From the NCBI GenBank assembly GCA_019414265.1, contig DXMJ01000010.1, positions 1 to 19,691 on the forward strand: a stretch of DNA of 19,691 nt, read 5' to 3'. Shown in pieces: positions 6,627 to 14,198 of this stretch (position 1 is the stretch's first letter; each line of letters opens with the position of its first letter). This DNA is from Collinsella sp. Its GTDB lineage: Bacteria > Actinomycetota > Coriobacteriia > Coriobacteriales > Coriobacteriaceae. The position numbers were made by a program, and so were the translations under genes. The notes beneath the pieces were generated by a model, which was not told the DNA's origin, searched no databases, and was given only the letters and a program-made list of their open reading frames with translations.

Positions 6627-8069
6627 CTATCGACCTCCCTTCGAGACGGCGTCATCGTGCATGAGCTCGGCCAGCGCCTCGCGATCGATACGCAGCGCAT
6701 CGCCGCCGACTGGGTCGAGCGAATCGGCCTGGCCACCCAGCTGCTTGGCCTGCTTGCGCTCCGCACGGGAAAGGCCCCGCTCGCGGTACTTTTGCGAATG
6801 AGCGGTGTAGATATTGATGAACAGAATGACCAGGAAGCTGAACGCAATTACGACCACGACCCAAAAGAGGGCCACCGACGTATTGCCGCCCATCCATTCA
6901 AAGTAAATCGCAATCGGAATGGTCTGTGTAATGCCGGCATAGTTGCCCGCAAAGAACAGCGTGCAGCCAAACTCGCCCATCGCGCGGGCAAAGGCGAGCA
7001 CCGTGCCCGCTGCGATTGAGGGCCAACCAAGGGGCATCATAAGCTTGGTAAAGATGCGACGCTCGGACCAGCCAAGCGTGCGCGCCGCATCGAGCATCTG
7101 CGTGTCGAGGCTCTCAAAGGCACCGAGCGCCGTACGGTAGACCAGGGGAAACGACACCACCACGGCAGAGATCACCGCCGCCGGCCACGTAAAGACAATC
7201 GAGATACCGTGCGCGATAAGCCACCGGCCCACCCCAGTCGAGCGGCCAAACAGCATGAGGAGCAAAAAGCCGCAGACCGTGGGCGGCAGCACCATAGGAA
7301 TCGTAAAGACCGAATCGAGCAGGCCCTTGATGCGACTCGAGGTACCCATAGTCTTCCACGCGGCGAACAGGCCCAGCGCAAAGGAGATCAGCAGGGCAAG
7401 GCCGCACGTTTTAATGGACACCCAAAACGGGCGATAGTCGATGTCGCCCAAAAAGGAGGCCAGAGAGGTCAAGGGGCCCTGCTCATCCCGCAACACGACA
7501 GACGATGCTTCTACCATTTGAGCGCTATCAAGCCAACGCGCGCCGCTCTTGGCATCACCCGAGGCTGATGCGATCACCACATAGCGGTCCCCATCCGCAC
7601 CTCGTTCGTCAAAGCCATAGGTATACCCGCCGGCATCAAACGTTGTTTCCGCCGTAACATACCAAGGAAGATCCACGTCCCCTAGCTGCGCACCTCCCAT
7701 GCAGTTTGCGCTGTCGAGTTCACAGACGAGGGCTTTGAGACCCGATACGCACTCGTTGTCCTGCGGATCCAATCCAAACTTCTCGACCGCCTTGGGCGAT
7801 ATCCACACCACAACGCGATCGGCAGCAGGCGCCACCACAAGGTCCACGTCCTCGTCAACGGGAAACCGGTAGCCTTCGGGCTGGCCTTCCATGGCACGAG
7901 CGGTCCCCTTGGCCAACCGCTCAAAACCCTCGATCCCATAGGAAAGCCCATGAGCGGTCGCAGCAACCTGGGCCCCGTCCTCAGCATCCCCAGCCAACGC
8001 AAATCCCGGCACACAGCAAAGCGCGAAGGTCAAAGCACAGGCGACAAGCATGCGGAATCTATTAAGCAC
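6627..8069 (-). CDS. modB: Molybdate ABC transporter permease with N-terminal exported domain
   Basis: The permease of the molybdate importer. Residues 214-425 form a typical ModB with several membrane spans and the ATPase-docking loop LDAARTLGWSERR (326-338). ModB is normally about 220-230 aa; this protein is about 480 aa. The extra N-terminus has a signal peptide or membrane anchor (MLVACALTFALCCVPGFALA, 7-26) and a predicted extracytoplasmic domain (27-212) with cysteines at 107, 116 and 123, of no family I recognise. A charged tail (426-480) is predicted cytoplasmic. The open frame extends to a GTG at 8138, but the GTG at 8069 has GGAG 6 nt upstream and gives a clean signal peptide, so it is preferred. 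It lies 68 nt after modA. Confidence 0.88.
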   Translation of the reverse strand: MLNRFRMLVACALTFALCCVPGFALAGDAEDGAQVAATAHGLSYGIEGFERLAKGTARAMEGQPEGYRFPVDEDVDLVVAPAADRVVVWISPKAVEKFGLDPQDNECVSGLKALVCELDSANCMGGAQLGDVDLPWYVTAETTFDAGGYTYGFDERGADGDRYVVIASASGDAKSGARWLDSAQMVEASSVVLRDEQGPLTSLASFLGDIDYRPFWVSIKTCGLALLISFALGLFAAWKTMGTSSRIKGLLDSVFTIPMVLPPTVCGFLLLMLFGRSTGVGRWLIAHGISIVFTWPAAVISAVVVSFPLVYRTALGAFESLDTQMLDAARTLGWSERRIFTKLMMPLGWPSIAAGTVLAFARAMGEFGCTLFFAGNYAGITQTIPIAIYFEWMGGNTSVALFWVVVVIAFSFLVILFINIYTAHSQKYRERGLSRAERKQAKQLGGQADSLDPVGGDALRIDREALAELMHDDAVSKGGR

Positions 8070-8137
8070 GAAAAGCTCCAAGCGAATACAAGGACGGAGT
8101 GAAACACAAAACGATGGAATTATCGCGCCAAGCCGCA

Positions 8138-9010
8138 CTACGCGGAAAGCTCAAAGCCGTACTTAGCCCAAATCTTCTGAGCTTTCTTGTTGGTCAGACA
8201 AAAGTCGATGAACGCCTTGGCCTCGTCGGCGTGCTCGGAACTCTCTGCAACGGCACCCGGATACACGATGGGCTTGTGCGAATCCTCGGGGCACACGAAG
8301 GCCTCCTCGATGCCGTCGTAGCGGTAGATGTCAGAGCTGTAGACAAAACCGGCCACGCAATCGCCTGTGGACACATAGGCGGCGGCGGTGCCCACCTTAT
8401 CGGCCAGTACGACCTTGTCGGCGATCTCGGGAGCATACTCGCCGTCGTCGCCCTCGGTGCCGGTGTAGAGGCCCACGGAGGCCAGGGCCTGGTTGGCGTA
8501 CTTGCCGGCGGGAACGGTCTTGGCGTCGCCAATGGCGATCTTGCCGTCCAGATTCGCGACGTCGTCGATGACCTCGACCTTGGTGTCGGAGCCCTCGGCG
8601 CGAATGATCACAAGGTCGTTGACGAACATATCCTCACGGGTGTCGGCATCGACGAGTCCGGCGGCCTCGGCGTCGTCCATGGTGCCCTTGGAGGCCGTGA
8701 TGAGTACGTCAACCGTGGCACCGGCACGCATCTGCTCGACAAGGTCGCCGGAGGCCTTAAACTGCGTGTCGGCAAACGTGGTACCGGTCTGGTCGGTGTA
8801 GAGCTCCTGGACCTCGGGAAGGGCCTTCTCAAGTGAGTTGGCAGCAAAGACCTGAAGCTCGACAGCTTTCTTGGAAGATGCCTTAGCAGAACCGGTAACA
8901 GATCCGGCCGGCTCGGACGCCTTGTTGCTCGAGCAGCCGGCAAGCCCAAGACCGGCAGCGGCGACAGCAGAAAGCGAGACGAATCCGCGGCGAGAAACCA
9001 TATCGAACAT
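8138..9010 (-). CDS. modA: Molybdate ABC transporter substrate-binding lipoprotein
   Basis: This 290-aa periplasmic-type binding protein captures molybdate or tungstate outside the membrane. The N-terminus has SRRGF (6-10), resembling a Tat signal, followed by a hydrophobic stretch and lipobox LAGC with Cys26, so it is probably exported folded and lipid-anchored. The mature part has ModA-type segments LQVFAANSLEKALPEV, KASGDLVEQMRAGATVDV, DAKTVPAGKYA and a C-terminal FIDFCLTNKKAQKIWAKYGF. The ATG at 9010 is 6 nt after AAAGGG; the TTG two codons earlier is less likely. It is the first gene of modABC, with inverted repeats on its promoter. Confidence 0.92.
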   Translation of the reverse strand: MFDMVSRRGFVSLSAVAAAGLGLAGCSSNKASEPAGSVTGSAKASSKKAVELQVFAANSLEKALPEVQELYTDQTGTTFADTQFKASGDLVEQMRAGATVDVLITASKGTMDDAEAAGLVDADTREDMFVNDLVIIRAEGSDTKVEVIDDVANLDGKIAIGDAKTVPAGKYANQALASVGLYTGTEGDDGEYAPEIADKVVLADKVGTAAAYVSTGDCVAGFVYSSDIYRYDGIEEAFVCPEDSHKPIVYPGAVAESSEHADEAKAFIDFCLTNKKAQKIWAKYGFELSA

Positions 9011-9056
9011 GTTCAACCCTTTCGGATCTTGTGCCCGGGTACCCCACCGCGGGCTT

Positions 9057-9114
9057 TAATCTGCAATCAGATTATACTTCTGCGAGAATAATGATAGTGA
9101 GAAATTATTCTCGC
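9057..9114 (-). promoter_or_regulatory. modA promoter with two inverted repeats (candidate operators)
   Basis: A perfect -10 TATAAT reads on the minus strand at 9071-9076. A perfect 11-bp inverted repeat GCGAGAATAAT-N11-ATTATTCTCGC (9082-9114) covers the -35 position, and the hexamer at -35 distance (CACTAT) is poor, suggesting control by a dimeric regulator. A second inverted repeat TAATCTG-N4-CAGATTA (9057-9074) overlaps the -10. The first repeat's half-sites are 22 bp apart centre to centre, two helical turns. Neither matches the E. coli ModE box well. Confidence 0.6.
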
Positions 9115-9163
9115 CAGAGAATATAGTTTCGAGTTGCCATACACCTTGGCGTCGCTTCGGCGG

Positions 9164-9200
9164 AAAACAAAGGCGGAGCAGCCGTTCAGGTCGCCCCGCC
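9164..9200 (-). terminator. Intrinsic terminator after moaB/mogA
   Basis: On the minus strand GGCGGGGC pairs with GCTCCGCC (8 bp including one G-U) around a 12-nt loop and is followed at once by TTTGTTTT. It lies just after the moaB stop and separates the moeA-moaB unit from modABC. Confidence 0.75.
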
Positions 9201-9213
9201 GCAGGTAAACCGC

Positions 9214-9693
9214 TTATTTGGCGTGCCCGCCGCCCGCCGTCATTTGGGCCGCATGCTCCAGCTGGTCGCTCACGGCCTCCCAGCTTTCGCGGGCCGCTTT
9301 CGTAGATCCCGGAAAGTTGATGACAAGTGTATACCCACGCTGCATGCACACGGCGCGCGAGAGCATAGCGCGGCGTGTCTTGGTCATGGAATACGCACGG
9401 ATTGCCTCTGCAATACCCGGCACATCGCGGTCGCAGACGGCACGCGTCGCCTCGGGTGTCACGTCGCGCATCGAAAGCCCCGTGCCGCCACAGGTGAGCA
9501 CGACATTGGCGTGGCACGCATCGGCGGCTTCCACAATGGCATCACCGATTTCGCTGACGTCGTCGCGCACGACCACATGCGAGGCGACCGTCCATCCCTG
9601 CGCCTCGATAAGTTCCTCGAGCGCGACACCCGCCTCGTCCTGCGCAAAATCGCGCGTATCCGAGCACGTCACGATCGAAATCTTCAACTCCAT
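9214..9693 (-). CDS. moaB: MogA/MoaB-family molybdopterin adenylyltransferase
   Basis: This 159-aa single-domain MoCF-fold protein adenylylates molybdopterin before molybdenum insertion by MoeA. Family motifs seen are TCGGTG (67-72), DVTPEAT (77-83), LSRAV (111-115) and NFPGS (126-130), which form the pterin-binding site. The ATG at 9693 lies 10 nt after moeA's stop with a GGGGG site upstream; the open frame extends further, but only over moeA sequence. Co-transcription with moeA fits the two consecutive pathway steps. MogA and MoaB cannot be separated confidently by eye, so the symbol is provisional. Confidence 0.88.
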   Translation of the reverse strand: MELKISIVTCSDTRDFAQDEAGVALEELIEAQGWTVASHVVVRDDVSEIGDAIVEAADACHANVVLTCGGTGLSMRDVTPEATRAVCDRDVPGIAEAIRAYSMTKTRRAMLSRAVCMQRGYTLVINFPGSTKAARESWEAVSDQLEHAAQMTAGGGHAK

Positions 9694-9703
9694 AGCGTTC
9701 CCC

Positions 9704-10966
9704 CTATAGCACCGTTCCCTCGGGCAGGTCGACGCGAACAACGTCCACGACATCTCCCGCCCTGAGCTCGCACGGTCCTTCGTCAATACACAGCAGGCAG
9801 TTCGCACGCTGCATAGTTCCAAGCAGCGCCGAATTCTGCGTCTTGGCCTCGGTCACCAGCAGCTCACCGGTCTCGGGGTCGCGCAAAACCGTCGCGCGAT
9901 CGAAGAAGCGTCGGTCCTGGCGCTTCTTCACGCCGTGCGTCAATATCGCCTGCTGCACGGGACGCGCACCCTCGGCAAAGCCGCGCATCTTGCGAATCGC
10001 CGGGCGGGCGAGCATCTCAAAGCCCACGTATGCCGCCGCGGGGTTGCCCGAAAGCCCCAGATAGGGCTTGCCGCCGAGCAGGCCAAACGTAATGGCTTTG
10101 CCGGGACGCAACGAAATGCGATCGAACAGCACCTCGCCCTCGCGCCGAACCAGCGCCGTCACGTAGTCATAGTCGCCTGCCGAGGCGCCACCGCTCGTAA
10201 TGACAAAATCGCACTCCTGCACGGCACGATGCACCAGCTCGGCAATCGCCTGCTCATCATCGGGCGCAATGCCGTAGAACACGGGCTCGGCGCCGGCATC
10301 GAATGCCTCGGCCATTAACGCCGAGGAGTTGGAATCGCGAATCTGACCGCGCGCCGGCAGCTCACCCGGCGCGACCAGCTCCGTGCCCAGCGAGATAATG
10401 CCCACACGCGGCGCGGCATGCACCTTCACGCTCGCATAACCGGCGCTCGCCAACAAGCCGGCGCCCGCCGGAGCCACGACCTCGCCAGCGCGCATCACGA
10501 CATCGCCGGCATGGGCCTCCTCGGCGGCAGAGCGAACGTTCTCCCCTACCTTGGCAGGCGCCGAGAAGCGAACGCGCGAGCCCTCGTTGCCGTCGCCATC
10601 GAGTACGTCGACGATCTCGTACTTCACCACGGCATCGGCACCTTCGGGTACCGGCGCGCCCGTCATGATGCGGACCGTCTCGCCCGCGCCGATTGTGTCC
10701 TCAAACACATGGCCCGCGGCCTCGTGTCCGATAACGTCGAGCGTCACCGGCGCCTCGTCAGACGCCTGCGCCAAGTCCGCCGAGCGCACGGCATATCCGT
10801 CCATAGCGCTGTTGGCAAACGGCGAGATGTCGATATCGGCCACCGCATCCTCGGCCAAGGGAAGACCGGCGGCCTGCCACACGGGAATCTCGATGAGATC
10901 CGTCGGAGCAACGTGCGACAAAACAATCGATTGCGCATCCTCCAGCGGTATGAGTTTCTCTGCCAT
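9704..10966 (-). CDS. moeA: Molybdopterin molybdenumtransferase
   Basis: This 420-aa enzyme inserts molybdenum (or tungsten) into adenylylated molybdopterin. Motifs in order are PFANSAMDGYAV near the N-terminus, the MoCF-domain start GIISLGTELVAPGE, ITSGGASAGDYDYV, and RPGKAITFGLLGGKPYLGLSGNPAA split across two adjacent strands of the active site, then a C-terminal MoeA domain IV. Length is typical. The ATG at 10966 follows AGAGG; a GTG two codons earlier is less likely. It heads the moeA-moaB unit and is divergent from the CLC gene. Confidence 0.93.
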   Translation of the reverse strand: MAEKLIPLEDAQSIVLSHVAPTDLIEIPVWQAAGLPLAEDAVADIDISPFANSAMDGYAVRSADLAQASDEAPVTLDVIGHEAAGHVFEDTIGAGETVRIMTGAPVPEGADAVVKYEIVDVLDGDGNEGSRVRFSAPAKVGENVRSAAEEAHAGDVVMRAGEVVAPAGAGLLASAGYASVKVHAAPRVGIISLGTELVAPGELPARGQIRDSNSSALMAEAFDAGAEPVFYGIAPDDEQAIAELVHRAVQECDFVITSGGASAGDYDYVTALVRREGEVLFDRISLRPGKAITFGLLGGKPYLGLSGNPAAAYVGFEMLARPAIRKMRGFAEGARPVQQAILTHGVKKRQDRRFFDRATVLRDPETGELLVTEAKTQNSALLGTMQRANCLLCIDEGPCELRAGDVVDVVRVDLPEGTVL

Positions 10967-11177
10967 ATGCACCTCTTAATGCCACGGCGCACAACAAGGG
11001 CGCCGATTCATTATGCTTGTCTCAGTATAATCCCCCCGACGCACGACCGTGACTCGGCCTGTACCCGCAAATACACCTGTCGGTTGCAGGCCGCGAAACA
11101 GAATGGAAACCAACCCACCGGCTCGTCGCGTTTACCGCGTTTTATAATGCTCGTGTTGCAACCCAAAAGAGGAACGT

Positions 11178-12599
11178 ATGGCTCATAACGACAAACCCGA
11201 AAGCGCTAACGAGGCGCAGGATCATTCCCAGCCGCTCGACGACGGCGGCTTCTTCTCCCTTAACGACGTCATCATGGCAGGCAGGCAACAGCTCACCCGC
11301 TCCGAGCATCTCTTGGCTGCCGACACGCGCCGCAACGCCCGCAACCTACTCGCGAGCGCCAAGCTGCTCGCACTCGTCGTCATCGTCTCGCTCGCCATGG
11401 GCGTTGCCGCTTGGGCGTTTTTGGCCTCGCTGAATATCGCGACCGACTATCGCGAGCACCATGCATGGGTCTACACCTTGCTTCCCGTTGTGGGCGTTGC
11501 CACCGCATGGGTGTACAAAAACCACGGCCTTGCCGCCAAACGAGGTAACAACCTGGTCATCGACTCCGCTCTGGGCACACGCCTCATCCATATGCGCATG
11601 GCCGTCCTCACCTTCGTCTGCTCCACGCTCACGCACCTAACGGGCGGATCGGCCGGTCGCGAGGGAGCCGCGGTACAGATTGGCGGCACCATCGCCAGCA
11701 ACATCTCGAGCCTCGCCCACCTCAAAAAGCATGACCACCACGACCTCATGCTCGCCGGCATCTCGTCCGCCTTTGGCGCCGTATTCGGTTCGCCCCTTGC
11801 CGGAGCTTTCTTTGGCATGGAGATGTGCTTTATCGGCAAGATCGACTACACCGCGGGCATCTACTGCCTGGTCGCCTCGTTTACCGGCTACTTTACGTCG
11901 CTTGCCTTGGGAACCGAGTACGAGACGAATGTCATCGCCAGCGTTCCCAACATGACACCACGGACGGTTGTCATCGTTGTTATCAGCGCCATTATCTTCG
12001 GCCTGACGGCACGCCTCTTTGCCTGGTCGGTTCGAACCGTCAAAAGCCTGTACAGTCGCTTTATCACCAATTACCTCGTCCGCGCACTCATAGGCGCACT
12101 CGTGGTTTTGGCCGCCTATGCCCTCCTCGACGCCTGGAACTACGCCGGCCTTTCCACGTGGCTTTCCGGCGCCGGATTTGCAGGCAACACCACCCTGGCG
12201 GACGCAGCCATCAAGTTGGTCGTCACAGCGCTTACCCTGGGCGCGGGCTTCCAAGGCGGCGAGGTCACGCCCCTGTTTGGCATCGGTGCGGCACTCGGTG
12301 GCTGGATCGGTTGCCTTACCGGGCTTGACCCCAGTTTTCTGGCGGCTCTCGGCATGCTCGGCGTGTTCTGCGCCGGCCTCAACGTGCCCATCACCACCTG
12401 CATGATGGCCATCGACCTGTTCCACGGCACGGCCGCCGGGTTCTTTGTCATCGTGGCCTTTATCAGCTACCTAACCGGCGGACACCGCGGCGTGTACCCC
12501 GCCCAGCGCATCATCTCACCCAAGCGCCGCTCGCTTATTGTGGATGAGGGCGGTACGGTAGCGGATGCTATCGAGCGCCACAACGACCTGATAGAGTAG
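11178..12599 (+). CDS. CLC-family anion channel/antiporter, possibly fluoride type (CLC-F)
   Basis: This 473-aa membrane protein has about 10 or more hydrophobic helices from residue 60 to 435. CLC landmarks are GNNLV (123-127) in place of the canonical GSGIP, GREGAAVQIGG (160-170) with the gating Glu162, FGSPLAGAFFGMEM (203-216) and GGEVTPLFGIGAALGG (360-375). From family knowledge, GNN-type first motifs, GREG followed by a non-proline and GGEVTP-like loops are typical of fluoride/proton CLC-F antiporters rather than ClcA-type chloride exchangers, so fluoride export is plausible. No fluoride riboswitch is visible upstream. The ATG follows AGAGG; a TATAAT lies at 11143-11148 without a good -35. 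It precedes the lipid kinase gene by 86 nt. Confidence 0.88.
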   Translation: MAHNDKPESANEAQDHSQPLDDGGFFSLNDVIMAGRQQLTRSEHLLAADTRRNARNLLASAKLLALVVIVSLAMGVAAWAFLASLNIATDYREHHAWVYTLLPVVGVATAWVYKNHGLAAKRGNNLVIDSALGTRLIHMRMAVLTFVCSTLTHLTGGSAGREGAAVQIGGTIASNISSLAHLKKHDHHDLMLAGISSAFGAVFGSPLAGAFFGMEMCFIGKIDYTAGIYCLVASFTGYFTSLALGTEYETNVIASVPNMTPRTVVIVVISAIIFGLTARLFAWSVRTVKSLYSRFITNYLVRALIGALVVLAAYALLDAWNYAGLSTWLSGAGFAGNTTLADAAIKLVVTALTLGAGFQGGEVTPLFGIGAALGGWIGCLTGLDPSFLAALGMLGVFCAGLNVPITTCMMAIDLFHGTAAGFFVIVAFISYLTGGHRGVYPAQRIISPKRRSLIVDEGGTVADAIERHNDLIE

Positions 12600-12685
12600 A
12601 TGTAATAATCGCCGTGCAGCCACAATCGGGGGCAATTCGACCTGAGCGCGACCGCACCGTCATGTCACACGCCGGGAGTCGCCCC

Positions 12686-13648
12686 ATGCACGCAACTGCT
12701 TTTGGTCGCACGCTCATCATCGCCAACCCAGCCGCCCAGTCGGGTGCGGCGCGCGAAGTTGCCGAGCGCCTGCAACGCTTTTTGGACATGACTGCACGCG
12801 CATCCCAGTTTGACCTGGTGCTGACTGAGCGCATGGGACATGCCAAGGAGCTTGCCGCACAGGCTCAGGGCTATCGTACCGTTATCGTACTCGGCGGCGA
12901 CGGCGTGATCCACGAGGTCGTCAACGGGCTTATGACGCAAAAGGAGAACGCCCGCCCCGCTCTTGCCGTCCTGCCCGTAGGTTCCGGCAACGATTTTGCC
13001 CAAACGCTCGGCATCGATGATTTCTCCGGCAAGAATTTTGGCGCGCTGCTCACCTGCGAGCTGCAGCGTCAGGACATCGGGCGCATTCGCTCATGGAACC
13101 CCGCAAGCGGCAGCGGCGAGGCAACCGTCGAGTACTACGACCAGACGCTTTCGGTCGGCATCGATGCCGCCATCGGTCTGGGCACCACCGAGTTGCGCAA
13201 AAAGACCGGCTTGACGGGCGCGCCGCTCTACACCCTCTCGGGACTTGAGCAGTTTGGCCTGCGCTATCGCAACTACCCCATGGCAGTCAGCTTTGACGGG
13301 GCGCTCGCCGAGCGCGTGAGGGCGATCATCATGGCGATTCAGCTGGGACCCACGTATGGCTCGGGCTATCGCATCTGTCCCGATGCCGATCCCTGCGACG
13401 GCATACTCGACGTCTGCTACGCCTGCGGCCCCGTTCCCCGCGCGGTCGCGCTTCCCATGTTCCTTTCGGCCAAAGATGGCCACCACACCAAGCTGCCACC
13501 GGTTCGCATGCGCCCCTGCCGCCATGCTGAGCTCACCTTTGAGGAGCCCGACTACCCCATCCAGGCCGACGGCGAGCCCGTTGTCGCCTCGCGCATCGAG
13601 GTCGACGTCCTTCCCGCCGCTCTCGAAGTCTGGCACCCCACCCGCTAG
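12686..13648 (+). CDS. Diacylglycerol kinase-family lipid kinase (DgkB/YegS-like)
   Basis: This 320-aa soluble kinase of the DAGK catalytic family would phosphorylate diacylglycerol or a related lipid for phospholipid recycling. The nucleotide-binding GGDGVIHEVVNGL (70-82) and GSGNDFAQTLG (99-109) are clear, and the C-terminal half has the family beta-rich domain ending QADGEPV. In-frame GTG (12614) and ATG (12662) starts exist, but only the ATG at 12686 has a good site (GGGAG, 7 nt upstream) and it starts just before the first beta-strand. It follows the CLC gene on the same strand, possibly co-transcribed. Confidence 0.88.
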   Translation: MHATAFGRTLIIANPAAQSGAAREVAERLQRFLDMTARASQFDLVLTERMGHAKELAAQAQGYRTVIVLGGDGVIHEVVNGLMTQKENARPALAVLPVGSGNDFAQTLGIDDFSGKNFGALLTCELQRQDIGRIRSWNPASGSGEATVEYYDQTLSVGIDAAIGLGTTELRKKTGLTGAPLYTLSGLEQFGLRYRNYPMAVSFDGALAERVRAIIMAIQLGPTYGSGYRICPDADPCDGILDVCYACGPVPRAVALPMFLSAKDGHHTKLPPVRMRPCRHAELTFEEPDYPIQADGEPVVASRIEVDVLPAALEVWHPTR

Positions 13649-13655
13649 CCATCCC

Positions 13656-13726
13656 TAAGTTGCGGTGAAATAGGGACTGTTTATGCAGGTAAAGCCGGAA
13701 AACAATCCCTATTTCACCGCAACTTA
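13656..13726. repeat. Long inverted repeat between convergent genes (REP-like)
   Basis: Perfect 21-bp arms (13656-13676 and 13706-13726, core GCGGTGAAATAGGGA) flank a 29-nt centre that adds a TGTTT/AAACA stem. It lies between the convergent kinase and release-factor-like genes. No U-run flanks it, so it is more likely a REP-like palindrome or roadblock than a classic terminator. Confidence 0.8.
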
Positions 13727-13734
13727 TGAGGAGA

Positions 13735-14115
13735 TCATTCGTCGCTGCCCGGTTTGCGACGGTTGGCCTTTTTAATGGCGTTGAAGTGCTTATCATTGAG
13801 CCTGCGCTGGCGAGAGCGCTGGGGCACCTTGGTCTTTACGCGTCGACGCGGCGGACGGCCACGACGCTCAAGCTCTGCCCTCAGCTTACGCAGACAGCAG
13901 CTACGATTCTGAAACTGACTGCGGCTCTCGCGCGCCGTCACGACAATCCCCGTGGGCCCATGCTTCATGCGTACCGCCGAGTCCGTCGTGTTCACGCCCT
14001 GTCCGCCCGGACCCGTCGCGCGAAACACCTGCACTTCGCAATCGCGTGCCAACTCCTCGACCGACATCTCGGCATAGCGTGCATACTCGCTCCATCCCAT
14101 CTTGTTCTCATCCAT
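13735..14115 (-). CDS. Small GGQ release-factor-like protein (stalled-ribosome rescue type)
   Basis: This 126-aa protein consists of a single RF-1 catalytic domain. GPGGQGVNTTDSAVRMKH (35-52) carries the GGQ tripeptide that triggers peptidyl-tRNA hydrolysis. No codon-recognition domain is present, and a basic tail (RRGRPPRRRVKTK onward) resembles the rRNA-binding C-terminus of ArfB/YaeJ and mitochondrial C12orf65. It would act on ribosomes stalled without a stop codon. The ATG at 14115 has GGGGAGG 7 nt upstream; longer frames run into a palindrome. The palindrome-plus-T-run terminator of xpt sits 20 nt before its ribosome-binding region. Confidence 0.8.
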   Translation of the reverse strand: MDENKMGWSEYARYAEMSVEELARDCEVQVFRATGPGGQGVNTTDSAVRMKHGPTGIVVTARESRSQFQNRSCCLRKLRAELERRGRPPRRRVKTKVPQRSRQRRLNDKHFNAIKKANRRKPGSDE

Positions 14116-14134
14116 ATCAACACCTCCCCTCATA

Positions 14135-14171
14135 CAAAAAATGTGACAAAGGGACAGTCCCTTTGTCACAT
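14135..14171 (-). terminator. 31-nt perfect palindrome plus T-run after xpt
   Basis: ATGTGACAAAGGGAC and its exact complement flank a single central base (14141-14171). Read on the minus strand it is followed by TTTTTTG, giving a strong intrinsic terminator for xpt. It lies only 20 nt before the start codon of the release-factor-like gene, so it could also limit read-through into that gene. Confidence 0.8.
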
Positions 14172-14198
14172 CGCATACCAATCGCTTGTGTTGCGAGC

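Noticed and set aside
9082..9114. Canonical ModE-binding site upstream of modA
   Set aside because: The dyad is perfect but its half-site (GCGAGAATAAT) does not resemble the E. coli ModE half-site, so it is reported only as an unassigned operator.
9056..9517. Minus-strand open frame covering the modA promoter region
   Set aside because: It runs out of frame through moaB and across a terminator and two inverted repeats; its composition is not protein-like.
10967..11177. Fluoride (crcB) riboswitch before the CLC gene, or Moco riboswitch before moeA
   Set aside because: I looked for the conserved cores on both strands and found neither.
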